In this document: one piece after another, positions 50,509-58,813 of the stretch | Layout of the letters: every line of letters starts with the position of its first letter | Position numbering within the stretch: position 1 is the stretch's first letter | Assembly: GCF_039535475.1 (NCBI RefSeq) | Contig: NZ_BAAAXG010000012.1 | Span: forward strand, 372,001-436,000 | Source of the DNA: Streptomyces showdoensis | Lineage (GTDB): Bacteria > Actinomycetota > Actinomycetes > Streptomycetales > Streptomycetaceae | DNA: 64,000 nucleotides | Direction of reading: 5' to 3' | Translations under genes and position numbers: made by a program | The notes under the pieces: generated by a model | What the model was told of the DNA's origin: nothing | Seen by the model: only the letters and a program-made list of their open reading frames with translations | Database searches by the model: none

Positions 50509-51106
50509 GCGCCACGATTTCGCCGCCGACCCCTTTCCCACCGCGCTGAAGATCCTGGTGGCGGGCGGGTTCGGCGTGGGCAAGACGACCTTCGTGGGCG
50601 CGGTCAGCGAGATCGAACCGCTGAGCACCGAAGAGCTGCTGACCTCGGTCAGCGCGGCCACCGACAGCCTGGAGGGCGTGGAGTCCAAGACCACGACCAC
50701 CGTCGCCATGGACTTCGGACGCATCACCCTCGACGACCGCAACGTGCTCTACCTGTTCGGCACCCCCGGCCAGGAGCGCTTCTGGTTCATGTGGGACGAG
50801 CTCTCCGAGGGTGCGCTCGGAGCGGTCGTCCTCGCCGACACCCGGCGTCTCCAGGAGTGCTTCTCCGCCATCGACTTCTTCGAGCGGCGCGGCATCGGAT
50901 TCGTGGTCGCCGTCAACGAGTTCGACGGGGCCTTCCGCTACGACCCCGACGAGGTGCGGTCGGCGCTCGACCTCAAGCCGACGGTCCCGGTGCTGCTCTG
51001 CGACGCCCGGATCTCCAGCTCCGGCATCCGCACCCTGCTGACCCTCGTCCAGCACCTCCTGACCACCATCCCGGCCGCCGTGCCGAGCTACGGAGCCACG
51101 ACATGA
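50486..51106 (+). CDS. cvnD: CvnD small GTPase (ATP/GTP-binding protein)
   Basis: 206 residues, Ras-like: Walker A AGGFGVGKTT (about 26-35), TTTTVAMDFG switch segment, LFGTPGQERFWFMW (G3; DxxG replaced by FGTPGQ as usual in CvnD), and VAVNEFDGA (in place of NKxD). The ATG lies inside cvnC, and the stop overlaps the GAF gene start (ATGA). Confidence 0.94.
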   Translation: MAYDNGSERHDFAADPFPTALKILVAGGFGVGKTTFVGAVSEIEPLSTEELLTSVSAATDSLEGVESKTTTTVAMDFGRITLDDRNVLYLFGTPGQERFWFMWDELSEGALGAVVLADTRRLQECFSAIDFFERRGIGFVVAVNEFDGAFRYDPDEVRSALDLKPTVPVLLCDARISSSGIRTLLTLVQHLLTTIPAAVPSYGATT

Positions 51107-51675
51107 CCTACGACCCGACCGGTCATATGCTGCTCACCCCCATCGACAACGAGGCGCCCACCCGGGTCCGCCGTCTGCGCGAACTGGGGTTCGGCGAGCA
51201 GCCCGACCCGGCCTTCGACGAATTCGCCCGGCGGCTGGCCGAGGTGACCGGCGCGCCCTTCTCGATGGTCAACTTCATCGACGAGAACCGGCAGTTCTTC
51301 GCCGGACTGCACACCCCGGCCGGCACCCACTCGGGCTCCGACCTGGGCGCGGCCGCGGCGGGCAGCGGCGGAGTCGGCCGCTACATGGCCCGCGACCACG
51401 GCTACTGCCCGCACGTGGTGGTGCGCCGCAAGGCGCTGGTCCTGGAGGACGTCTGCGACTATCCGCGGTTCGCGGGCAACCCGGTCGTCGACGAGATCGG
51501 CATCCGTTCGTACATGGGAGCGCCGCTGATCGACCGGACCGGCGTCGCCCTGGGCACGATCTGCGTGGTGGACACCGACGTGCACCCCTGGGGGCGGGTC
51601 GGTCTGGAGACGATCAAGACGATGGCGGCCGAGCTGGTGGAGCAGATCCACCGTCGCGAGGACGGCATGATCTGA
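51103..51675 (+). CDS. GAF domain protein ending the conservon
   Basis: 190 residues, a single GAF domain (about 25-180): FSMVNFIDENRQFFAGLHTPAG, GYCPHVVVRRKALVLEDVCDYPRFAGNPVV, GAPLIDRTGVALGTICVVD. GAF domains bind small ligands or haem. Genes like this extend some conservons. It is translationally coupled to cvnD and followed by a large hairpin. Confidence 0.92.
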   Translation: MTYDPTGHMLLTPIDNEAPTRVRRLRELGFGEQPDPAFDEFARRLAEVTGAPFSMVNFIDENRQFFAGLHTPAGTHSGSDLGAAAAGSGGVGRYMARDHGYCPHVVVRRKALVLEDVCDYPRFAGNPVVDEIGIRSYMGAPLIDRTGVALGTICVVDTDVHPWGRVGLETIKTMAAELVEQIHRREDGMI

Positions 51676-51700
51676 CGGCGCGGGCCGCCGTCACGTACGG

Positions 51701-51740
51701 GTGCCCCGGTGTTCGGCTCCCTTGCCGGACCCCGGGGCAC
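51701..51740. terminator. Hairpin terminator of the conservon
   Basis: 9-bp perfect outer arms (51701-51709, 51732-51740) continue after one mismatch into a 7-bp inner stem with one GT pair. Shared with the convergent acyl-CoA-dehydrogenase-like gene. Confidence 0.82.
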
Positions 51741-51759
51741 GGTTCTTCGGTGGACGCCG

Positions 51760-52959
51760 TCAGCAGCCCGCGGGCTCCAGACGGACCAGCTCGGACAGGC
51801 GCTCCGACCAGCTGCCCTTGTCCTGTCCGAGGGCGACCTCGGCCAGGCGCAGGAGCTGGATGTCGGAGGTGCCCGCGGGGGCGAAGATGTGGTGTGCGTC
51901 GCGGAGATAGCGCTCGATGGGGCGGTTGACGAAGAGGCCCGCGGCGGCGTGGATCTCCATGGCGTTGCGGCCCGAGTCGATGGCGGACTCGACGTTCACC
52001 AGCTTGGCGTTCATCAGCTCGGTGTCGCAGGACATGCCCTGGTCGAGGAGATGGACCGCGTGGTAGGCGGCGAGCCTGGCCGTCATCAGACGCGACTGCA
52101 TCTGGCCCAACTTGAGCTTGACGGTAGGGAGTTCGGCGAGCGGTGCGCCGTAGCGGATCCGTTCGGTGGCGAACCGGGTGGTCTCCTCCAGGATGGCCTG
52201 ATGGATACCCAGCGACACGGCCGTCAGGTTGGCCCTGCCGTAGAGGACGCTGGAGGAGTAGGCGACGGCGAGGCCGTCCCCCTCGTCGCCGAGCCGGTTG
52301 GAGGCCGGAACCCGGCAGTTCTCGAAGATGAGTTCGCCGAAACTGAACCCGTGGAGGCCCATCGCGGGCTGTTGCGGACCGGTCCTGAACCCCGGGCGAT
52401 CGGATTCGACCAGGAAAGCGGTGAGTCCCTTCGAACCGGGACCGGTCCTGACCACGACCCCGTGGAGATCGCCCACGTGGCTGTTGCCGACGTACACCTT
52501 GCTGCCGTTCAGGATGTAGTCGTCGCCGTCCCGCTCGGCGGTCGCGGACATGCCGAGGACATGGCCCCCGGATTCCGGTTCGGTGACCGCGATGGTCGGC
52601 AGGCACTCGCCGGCGGCGATGGCCGGAAGCCAGGTCTTGCGCTGTTCGTCGCTCCCGAAGTGCACGATCTTGGCCGTGCCCAGCTGTGAGGCCTGGACCA
52701 TGGCGCCCATGGCGCCGCTGACCCGGGACAGCTCCTCGATGATGATGGTTTTGGCCAGGTGGCCGGCGCCCATCCCGCCGTACTCATGGCTGATAGTCGC
52801 CCCGAGCCACCCCTGTTCGGCGATGTATCGGGACAGTTCGTGGTGGACCGAGCGTGACGCTTCCATCTCCGGTATCCGTGGCCGAACCTCACGCTCTGCG
52901 AAGTCCCGCACGGTCTCACGGAGTTGATGATGCAGTCGGCTGCTGAAGTAGCCGTCCAT
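51760..52959 (-). CDS. Acyl-CoA dehydrogenase-like protein lacking the usual catalytic Glu
   Basis: 399 residues with the ACAD order: N-terminal helices, the flavin/substrate segment TIAVTEPESGGHVLGMSAT, VYVGNSHVGDLHGVV, and the C-terminal ERYLRDAHHIFAPAGTSDIQ. In medium-chain enzymes the catalytic Glu lies in a YEGT motif, here PAGT. The isovaleryl-type alternative Glu on helix G aligns with VLYGRANL, also without Glu. It may be a non-dehydrogenase flavoenzyme from a tailoring pathway. ATG at 52959 with GGGGAGGA upstream. The DNA upstream is less GC-rich than the rest, so the gene may have been acquired. Confidence 0.85.
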   Translation of the reverse strand: MDGYFSSRLHHQLRETVRDFAEREVRPRIPEMEASRSVHHELSRYIAEQGWLGATISHEYGGMGAGHLAKTIIIEELSRVSGAMGAMVQASQLGTAKIVHFGSDEQRKTWLPAIAAGECLPTIAVTEPESGGHVLGMSATAERDGDDYILNGSKVYVGNSHVGDLHGVVVRTGPGSKGLTAFLVESDRPGFRTGPQQPAMGLHGFSFGELIFENCRVPASNRLGDEGDGLAVAYSSSVLYGRANLTAVSLGIHQAILEETTRFATERIRYGAPLAELPTVKLKLGQMQSRLMTARLAAYHAVHLLDQGMSCDTELMNAKLVNVESAIDSGRNAMEIHAAAGLFVNRPIERYLRDAHHIFAPAGTSDIQLLRLAEVALGQDKGSWSERLSELVRLEPAGC

Positions 52960-53507
52960 ACGAGTCCTCCCCTGCGAAACTCCCGCTCGTCTAGTGGTCC
53001 GAGCAGGTGGTGCATCGGCAGTGGTCCCGTCCCGAACAGGCCGACCACTTCATGGTGTTGATCTTTCTCGGACGGATCAATATCGCCACCAAGTTTGTCT
53101 GAAACAGGAACGGTTGACGATTGTTTCCGACTGTGTTTCGCGAGATGTTGGCCTGCTCAGTCCGGTTCGAAGGTCATTCCCCGAGGGCATCTTTCTGCCA
53201 CATGCCAACGGCAAAGCTTTGGTGGGCATATGGCGTCGAGGCCGGTCGGGACGCCCCATAGACCCCTTCTTCACCGAAGGGACATCATTCCGGAAGCACC
53301 CCCCGAGGCGCACACGGCCCGGAAACACTGGGCCCTGGCCACCTCACGCCTTCCCGGCGGGCCTCGCGCGCCTCCGCAGGGGCGCGTGGAAGCATTGCCC
53401 GGCGCGAGGGCGCGTCACAGGGAGTGAGGGGAGCCGGTGACGGTACGTGCGCGGGCGCGTACGCCGTTCCGGGCTCGTCGCCCGCCGGGAGGCCGTACGG
53501 TCGGAGC
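52960..53507. other. 548-bp gene-free region of lower GC
   Basis: The stretch 53035-53290 is visibly less GC-rich than its surroundings, with an AT-rich core around ATCAATATCGCC and ACGATTGTTTCCG. One short hairpin is present (CCCTTC-TTCACC-GAAGGG, 53263-53281). Short open frames have no ribosome site or familiar product. Possibly decayed foreign DNA. Confidence 0.5.
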
Positions 53508-53876
53508 ATGGCCACTTCCGACGACGTGCGCAGGATCGCCCTCTCCCTGCCCGAGGCGGTCGAGAAACTCGCCTGGGGCATGCCCACCTTCCGCGCGGGC
53601 GCCGGCGGACGGATCTTCGCCTCGCTGGACGACGACGACCAGGCGATCGGCGTGAAGTGCCCGAAGGAGGACCGGGACGAGCTGATCGCCGCCGAGCCGG
53701 CGAAGTTCTTCCTGCGCGAGGGACACGACGACGGCTACGCGTGGATCAGGGTCCGGCTCGGCGCCCTCGACGACGAGGCCGAACTCCGCGCGATCCTGTC
53801 CGACTCCTGGCGCCAGGCGGCGACGCGCAAGCTGGCGGACCGCCATCCGGAGGTGGGGCGGGTGGAGGGGGAGTAG
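53508..53876 (+). CDS. MmcQ/YjbR family protein
   Basis: 122 residues: DDVRRIALSLPEAVEKLAWGMPTFRAG, FASLDDDDQAIGVKC, EGHDDGYAWIRVRLG and a C-terminal RQAATRKLADRH, as in the YjbR cyclic-domain family with a DNA-binding-like double-wing fold. Function unknown. ATG at 53508 is chosen from the start of similarity; GGAG lies very close, so the ribosome site is poor. Confidence 0.85.
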   Translation: MATSDDVRRIALSLPEAVEKLAWGMPTFRAGAGGRIFASLDDDDQAIGVKCPKEDRDELIAAEPAKFFLREGHDDGYAWIRVRLGALDDEAELRAILSDSWRQAATRKLADRHPEVGRVEGE

Positions 53877-53917
53877 GGAACGGTAAGGGGGGAACGCGGG
53901 ACCCGACGGTCCCGCCC

Positions 53918-53963
53918 CCGATCCCACCGCCGATCCCGCCCCGATCCCACCGCCGATCCCGCC
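53918..53963. repeat. Exact 23-bp tandem duplication
   Basis: Two identical adjacent copies (53918-53940 and 53941-53963), each containing CGATCCCACCGCCGATCCC, between the YjbR gene and the transketolase gene end. Confidence 0.9.
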
Positions 53964-53967
53964 CCCG

Positions 53968-54862
53968 TCACCGGACGAAGGCGTCGATCCGTGCCCGCAG
54001 GGCGGCCGGGTCCAGGCCCTGCCCGGCCAGGTGCTCCTCGACCGTCCCGTACCGGCGCAGCTCGCTGCGCCCGATGCCGAGCCCGAGTACCCGGTGGGGC
54101 ACCTCGGACAGTGCGTCGTTGGCGGCGGCCGTCGAGGTCCCTTCGAGGTACGGCTCCACCAGGACGACGTCCGGCCGGGCCGCGGCGACCGCCCGGCGCA
54201 GCGTGTCGCCGTCGAAGGGGCGCACGGTGGTCGCGTACAGCACGCTGACGTCGAGCCCTTCCGTCGCCGCCAGCACGTTGTCGAGCATCGGCCCGACCGC
54301 GACGACGACGCCCCGCGAGCCCTCGCGCACCACGCTGAACCCGCTCCGGGTGCGCGGCCGTGCGGTGGCGTTCGCGTGCACCGACAGGCGGACGTACACG
54401 GAACCGTCCCCCCGCCACCGCCTCCCGCACCAGGGTCTCCGCCTCGTCGGGGTGTCCCGGCACGTGGATGGTCCAGCCGTCGAGGGTGTCCATCAGGGCG
54501 ACGTCTCCGGGCGACATGTGGGTGAACCCGCCGGCCGGCCAGTCGTACGAGCCGCCGGCGCTGACCAGGACGCCGTGCACGCCCTGGTGCCCGAAGTCCA
54601 GCTTCAGCTGCTCGAAGGGCCGCTCGACCAGGAAGCTGGCGAAGGTGTGCATGACCGGCCGCATCCCGGTGAGGGCGAGCCCGCCGCCCGCGCCGATGAG
54701 CAGCTGCTCGCGGATGCCGACGTTGAGCACGCGGTCGGGGTGCCGTTCGAGTGCCTGCTGGAAGCCGTCCTTGCTGATCTCGGCGAGCACGACCGCGAGC
54801 CGCGGGTCCTCGTCGAGCAGCCGGCTGGTGGTGGCGATGAAACGATCACGCATGGTGTCCAT
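53968..54862 (-). pseudogene. Transketolase C-terminal subunit, reading frame broken in a G run
   Basis: Reads MDTMRDRFIATTSRLLDED, then VVLAEISKDGF, NVGIREQLLIGAGGGLALTGMRPV (PP/Pyr domain with the catalytic Glu) and DTLDGWTIHVPGHPDEAETLVREAVAG. The frame fails at a six-C run on the plus strand (54408-54413). Removing one base restores AGDGSVYVRLSV and the transketolase C-terminal domain (GVVVAVGPMLDNVLAA) to TGA at 53968. Intact length would be about 297 residues. It pairs with the N-terminal subunit gene 92 bp upstream. As written, it would give a truncated pyrimidine-domain protein with a wrong tail. Read error is quite possible, since this is a homopolymer. Confidence 0.85.
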
Positions 54863-54954
54863 GGAAGGGGCTCTCCTCGGGAGGGCGGGGTGACGGGGGG
54901 ATGAAGGGTGGCGGTGGCGGGGGGAGGCCGGGGCGGCGGGGGTGGCCGGCGCGC

Positions 54955-55668
54955 TCAGGCGCCCTTGGGCTCGACGCGGGCGACGACGGCGCGCGGCCGG
55001 CCGGGGTGCGGGGCGGTGAAGGCCGCGTACAGCGCTTCGTGATCACGCCCGTCGACGGTCTCGGCGGACCAGCCGGCGGCCTCGAAGCGGGAGGCGATGC
55101 CGCCGGGCCAGCCGTAGGAGGCGGAACCGTTGTCGATCACCAGGGTGTGCAGCTGCTCCAGGCCGGCGGGCCCGGCGTAACCGATGGCCTCGTGGTTGCT
55201 GCCCTCGTCGAGCTCGGCGTCGCCGATCAGCACCCACACCCGCGGATCGGTGAGCCCCTGGGCCCGCAGCCCGAGCACGCTCCCCACCGCGAGCGGCAGC
55301 CCGTGCCCGAGCGACCCGCTCCCGATCTCGGCGCCCGGCACGAGCGTCCGGTCCGGGTGGTGCCCGAGCGGCGAGCCGTACTCCCCGAACCCGCCGAGCA
55401 GCTCCTCGCCGAAGAACCCCTTGGCGGCCAGCACGGCGAAGTACGCCATGGGCCCGTGCCCCTTCGACAGCAGGAACCGGTCCCGCCCCCGGTCGTCCGC
55501 GGTCCCGGGCGAGACCCGCAGGACGCGGTCGTAGAGGACCCAGAGCGCGTCGAGGGTGGAGGTGGCGGCGGTGGAGTGCTTCTCGTCCCCGGTCATCAGG
55601 GCCATCAGACGGTGCAGCTCGCGGACGGCGGCCTCGGGCGCCGACGGTGTGTACGTCGTGTTCGTCAT
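54955..55668 (-). CDS. Transketolase N-terminal subunit (TPP-binding)
   Basis: 237 residues, the short N-terminal half of split transketolases: DALWVLYDRVLRV, FLLSKGHGPMAYFAVLAAKGFF, GSGSLGHGLPLAVGSVLGL and the TPP motif VWVLIGDAELDEGSNHEAIG. It partners with the next gene to move C2 units between sugars. ATG at 55668 has no good ribosome site, so initiation may be leaderless or weak. A 20-bp SoxR-like palindrome lies 16 bp upstream of the start. Being a split pair, not the main tktA, it may serve a specialised sugar or stress pathway. Confidence 0.9.
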   Translation of the reverse strand: MTNTTYTPSAPEAAVRELHRLMALMTGDEKHSTAATSTLDALWVLYDRVLRVSPGTADDRGRDRFLLSKGHGPMAYFAVLAAKGFFGEELLGGFGEYGSPLGHHPDRTLVPGAEIGSGSLGHGLPLAVGSVLGLRAQGLTDPRVWVLIGDAELDEGSNHEAIGYAGPAGLEQLHTLVIDNGSASYGWPGGIASRFEAAGWSAETVDGRDHEALYAAFTAPHPGRPRAVVARVEPKGA

Positions 55669-55683
55669 GCTCTACACGGTGCT

Positions 55684-55703
55684 ACCTCAAGCGCGCTTGA
55701 GGT
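55684..55703 (-). promoter_or_regulatory. SoxR/MerR-type operator upstream of the split transketolase genes
   Basis: A perfect 20-bp palindrome ACCTCAAGCGCGCTTGAGGT. The outer CCTCAAG and CTTGAGG halves are those of E. coli SoxR boxes, with CGCG at the centre. On the minus strand TTGACC overlaps its left edge as a -35, as is usual for MerR-family promoters. No MerR or SoxR gene is in the window. Confidence 0.7.
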
Positions 55704-55793
55704 CAAGCCTCGAACTGGTTCGTGACCACCCGGGGAAGTGCGGTATGGTTCTCATGCGCGTTCGGCCGGGGAAACCCCAGGTCAGACGGGCAC

Positions 55794-55867
<74 letters not shown>

Positions 55868-55884
55868 CTCGAAAGAGTCGTTGA

Positions 55885-55930
55885 TCGAGGGGCCGTTTCA
55901 GAGAGATCTGAAACGGCCCCTCGACCGTTT
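55885..55930 (+). terminator. Hairpin terminator after tRNA-Pro
   Basis: Perfect 18-bp arms (55885-55902, 55907-55924) with a GAGA loop, followed by a short TTTT (55927-55930). Confidence 0.9.
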
Positions 55931-56128
55931 TCTGCCGGAGCCTGTCCGCCGCCCGGACCCGGTGCAGGTGGACGAGGACGTCGTAGGCGCGGCCCAGGGC
56001 GACGGTGTCGCGGGTCTGCCGCAGCCCGGACTCGGTCCGGCCGCACACCCGGGACAAGGTCCTGGACTGCGCCGGGGCGTGCTCGGGCGGGGGCGGGTCG
56101 GCGCGGCGGGGTCGGTCCGGCCGTGGGC
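55931..56128. other. Gene-free stretch after the tRNA terminator
   Basis: About 200 bp between the tRNA terminator and the beta-propeller gene end. Open frames here lack ribosome sites, and one merely reads through the antisense of the tRNA. No second tRNA or attachment-like repeat seen. Confidence 0.5.
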
Positions 56129-57166
56129 CTACCGCCCCGCCCCGCCCAGCACCACCGGTGCCAGCCCCGCCGACAGGAGCCGGGCCGGGGTGCCGGAGCC
56201 GTCGGCCGGGGCGGTGTAGAGGTCGGAGCCGTAGTCGCCCGGGAGGGCGTAGGCGACCGTGTGGTCGTCCAGCCAGACCGCCTGGTCGTCGACGCTGCGG
56301 CGGTCCGCGAGCGGGGTCTCGCGCAGCGTGGCCAGGTCGAGGGCGTACAGCCGCCAGGGCGCGTCGGCGGGGGCTCCGGCGACCCGCTTCTTGTAGACGA
56401 TCCGGGTCTCGTCGGGGGAGAGGGACGGGCACTCGACGTTCTGGTGGAGGGTCGTGACGGTCCGCGCGGCGAGGTCGCCCCGCACCAGGTAGGTCTTCCC
56501 GCCGGTCGCCATCGTCGCGTAGAAGTGCCGGTCGTCGCGGGAGAAGGTGACGCCCCAGAAGTTGGTGTCGGCGGCGTGGTGGCCCTTGCCGTCCTTGACC
56601 ACCGCGAACTCCTCCAGGGAGGCCGTGAGCCGGTTCGTCCCGGTGTCCAGGACGGCGGTACGGGTCGAGAAGTCCGTGCCCGCGTACGAGTCGCCACCGA
56701 CGAACACCGTCCAGGCCACGAAGCGGCCCGAGGGGGAGACCCGGGCCCGGGTGGGGATGCCGGGCAGCGGGTAGCGGGCCCGCTCCTTGAGGGCGGCGTC
56801 CAGGACCACCGCCCGGTAGGCGTCCTCCACCGTGCCGCGCTCGGCCTGGAGGCAGATCCCGGTGCCGGCGGCGGCGTGGAAGCGCAGGCACTTCACCCCG
56901 GACGCGGTGCGCGGACCCGTCGGCGCCGCGGCCGGGACGGTCGTCAGCTCGTCGCGGTGCGGCCCCCAGGCCATGTTGCGGAAGGCGAGCAGGCGGGCCG
57001 CGCCGGGCGCGAGCGAGACCTGCCCGGACGTGACCGGCGGACCGCCCGCCTGCGTACGGTCCTTCTCGGCGGCCCGGTCCGCGGCGTGCAGCAGCGAGGC
57101 AGCGGCGACGCCGCCGAGGACGGCCAGCGCCGTCAGCAGGACGAGCAGTTTGACGCGCAGGGTCAT
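56129..57166 (-). CDS. Secreted or membrane-anchored TolB/WD40-like beta-propeller protein
   Basis: 345 residues. An N-terminal hydrophobic segment (LLVLLTALAVLGGVAAASLLHA) anchors or exports it. The rest shows propeller repeats: RVSPSGRFVAWTVF, TFSRDDRHFYATMATGGKTYLV, PSLSPDETRIVYKKR, VDDQAVWLDDHTVAYAL, as in TolB-like domains. ATG at 57166 overlaps the stop of the MFS gene (ATGA), with AAGGAACAGG upstream. It is the last gene of a phosphoesterase-MFS-propeller operon. No enzyme motif; probably a binding or sensing role. Confidence 0.85.
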   Translation of the reverse strand: MTLRVKLLVLLTALAVLGGVAAASLLHAADRAAEKDRTQAGGPPVTSGQVSLAPGAARLLAFRNMAWGPHRDELTTVPAAAPTGPRTASGVKCLRFHAAAGTGICLQAERGTVEDAYRAVVLDAALKERARYPLPGIPTRARVSPSGRFVAWTVFVGGDSYAGTDFSTRTAVLDTGTNRLTASLEEFAVVKDGKGHHAADTNFWGVTFSRDDRHFYATMATGGKTYLVRGDLAARTVTTLHQNVECPSLSPDETRIVYKKRVAGAPADAPWRLYALDLATLRETPLADRRSVDDQAVWLDDHTVAYALPGDYGSDLYTAPADGSGTPARLLSAGLAPVVLGGAGR

Positions 57167-57933
57167 GCGGCCTGTTCCTTCGGGTCGGACGGGCCCTCCG
57201 GCGCGGTGCTCCGGGAGGGCGCGGGGAGGAGTGCGAACGCCACTGCCACGCACACCGCCAGCGCGGCGGTCGCCGTGCCGAGCGCCGTGCGGTCGCCCCA
57301 GGCGGTCCAGGCGGCGCCGAACGCGATCGAGCAGCCGAAGCGGGCGAGCGCCTGGCCCGTCTGGACCAACGCCGGCCCGGAGGAGCGGAGTCCGTCCGGG
57401 ACCGCACCGGCGGCCGCCGCCATCAGGACGCCGGCGGTGTCCATCGCCCGGTGCACGCCGAACGCGCGCCCGCGGGCATCGGCCGGCGAGGCGAGCGAGA
57501 TCAGGGCGTCGCGCGGCGCGGTCCGCAGGCCCTTGCCGGTGCGGTCGGCGGCCGGCACGGCGCCGATCAGCGGCACTGAACCCGCCACCTGGAGAAGGGG
57601 TTTGCACAGCGCCGACAGGCCGTAGCCGAGCACGGCCACCGTCTTGTGGCGGCCGCCGCGGTCGGCGAGGTGTCCGCCGACGAGCCGGACGAGCGCGCTG
57701 AAGCCGTTGTAGACCCCGTCGAGCAGGCCGAAGCCGAGCGGCGACAGGCCGAGCCCCGCGACCGGGTAGAGCGGCAGCACGGCCGTGACCATCTCCGAGG
57801 ACACGTCCGTGATCAGGCTGACCGTGCCGAGTGCCGGCACGGTGGGGGCGACGGCGGCCCGCCGGCCGGAGCGGTCGCTCCGGCCGGCGGACGCGGGTGT
57901 CGCGGGGGTGCCGCGACTGTCCGCTACGTACAC
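57163..57933 (-). CDS. MFS transporter, internally shortened
   Basis: 256 residues. It starts like a normal major facilitator: LITDVSSEMVTAVLPLYP (TM1), LVRLVGGHLADRGGRHKTVAVLGYG (the DRxGRK loop after TM2), and ADRTGKGLRTAPRDALISLASP. After PADARGRAFGVHRAMDTAGVLMAA it jumps to QALARFGCSIAFGAAWTAWGDR, a C-terminal TM11-12-like end. Typical members have about 400 residues, so roughly 150, probably TM6-TM10, are missing. No frameshift is needed to explain it; an in-frame deletion seems to have joined the ends. Probably not a working transporter. GTG at 57933. Confidence 0.75.
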   Translation of the reverse strand: MYVADSRGTPATPASAGRSDRSGRRAAVAPTVPALGTVSLITDVSSEMVTAVLPLYPVAGLGLSPLGFGLLDGVYNGFSALVRLVGGHLADRGGRHKTVAVLGYGLSALCKPLLQVAGSVPLIGAVPAADRTGKGLRTAPRDALISLASPADARGRAFGVHRAMDTAGVLMAAAAGAVPDGLRSSGPALVQTGQALARFGCSIAFGAAWTAWGDRTALGTATAALAVCVAVAFALLPAPSRSTAPEGPSDPKEQAA

Positions 57934-57934
57934 G

Positions 57935-58813
57935 TCACGAGGTCCAGATGCCCGTGATCGGGGTCGCGTTGGCGGCCTGTCCGGCGTGCGAGGTCCCGTG
58001 CATGTCCTCGAGGGTGCGGAGCAGGTTGTAGTGGTTGTACGTCGTGGACGAGGTCGAGCCCGGGGTGACCTGCTGGCCGTAGAGCACGGTCGGGATCTTG
58101 TTCCCGGCGAGCCTGTTGTCCTCGTCGAAGGTGACCACGAGCAGGCTGTTGTGGGTCTTCGCCCAGGTCGCGTAGGCGCCGAGGTTGTTCTTCAGCCAGG
58201 TGTCGCCGGTGCCGACCGAGCAGTCGTGCATGTCGCTGCACAGGTTCGGGACGACGAAGGACACCTGTGGCAGCTTGGTGTAGTCGGTCGGGAACTGGGC
58301 GAAGGTGTACGCCGACGAGGTGGGGACGTTGGAGAAGCCGAACCACGGATTGTGCTTCCGGGCGTACTTGCCGCTGCTGCACGTGGTCGAACCCTGGCTG
58401 GGCAGCGTCTCGTTGTAGCTGGCCCAGGTCTTGCCCGCGGCGATCAGCTCGGAGGCCAGGTTGGGCGCGGACGAGAAGCCGGGGGTGTAGCAGCTGTCGT
58501 CCGTGATGCCCTGGGTGGAGCCCGAGAACAGGGCGAAGTAGTTGGGCTGGCTCGGGTGGGTCTCGCCGTACGACTGGGTCAGGTTGGCGCCGCCGGTCTT
58601 CAACGAGTTGATGTACGGGGCGCTGGAGCTTCCGATGACCTGGCTGTAGGCGTGGTTCTCGAAGACCACGACCACCACGTGGTCCGGGGTGGGAACGGTC
58701 GCCGCGGCCTGGGCCGAGGTACCGCCGAGTCCGGCCCAGAGGCCGAGCGAGGCGGCCGCGAGGCCGAGGGCGGAGAGAAGGGCGGTGCGGCGTTGTCTGG
58801 GCGCGCCGGACAC
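57935..58813 (-). CDS. Secreted phosphoesterase-family (acid phosphatase / phospholipase C-like) protein
   Basis: 292 residues with a signal peptide (RRTALLSALGLAAASLG, then TSAQAAA). The catalytic start HVVVVVFENHAYSQVIGSSSAPYIN and the second site SLLVVTFDEDNRLAG are typical of the PF04185 phosphoesterase family, related to phospholipase C and acid phosphatases. GTG at 58813 has GGAGG four bases upstream and fits the signal peptide start, so the long open extension upstream is rejected. First gene of the three-gene operon with the MFS and propeller genes. Acts outside the cell; substrate likely an organic phosphate. Confidence 0.9.
   Translation of the reverse strand: MSGAPRQRRTALLSALGLAAASLGLWAGLGGTSAQAAATVPTPDHVVVVVFENHAYSQVIGSSSAPYINSLKTGGANLTQSYGETHPSQPNYFALFSGSTQGITDDSCYTPGFSSAPNLASELIAAGKTWASYNETLPSQGSTTCSSGKYARKHNPWFGFSNVPTSSAYTFAQFPTDYTKLPQVSFVVPNLCSDMHDCSVGTGDTWLKNNLGAYATWAKTHNSLLVVTFDEDNRLAGNKIPTVLYGQQVTPGSTSSTTYNHYNLLRTLEDMHGTSHAGQAANATPITGIWTS

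Noticed and set aside
53077..53427. Short open frames in the low-GC block
   Set aside because: No ribosome site, unlike any family I know; both strands are open only because stops are rare.
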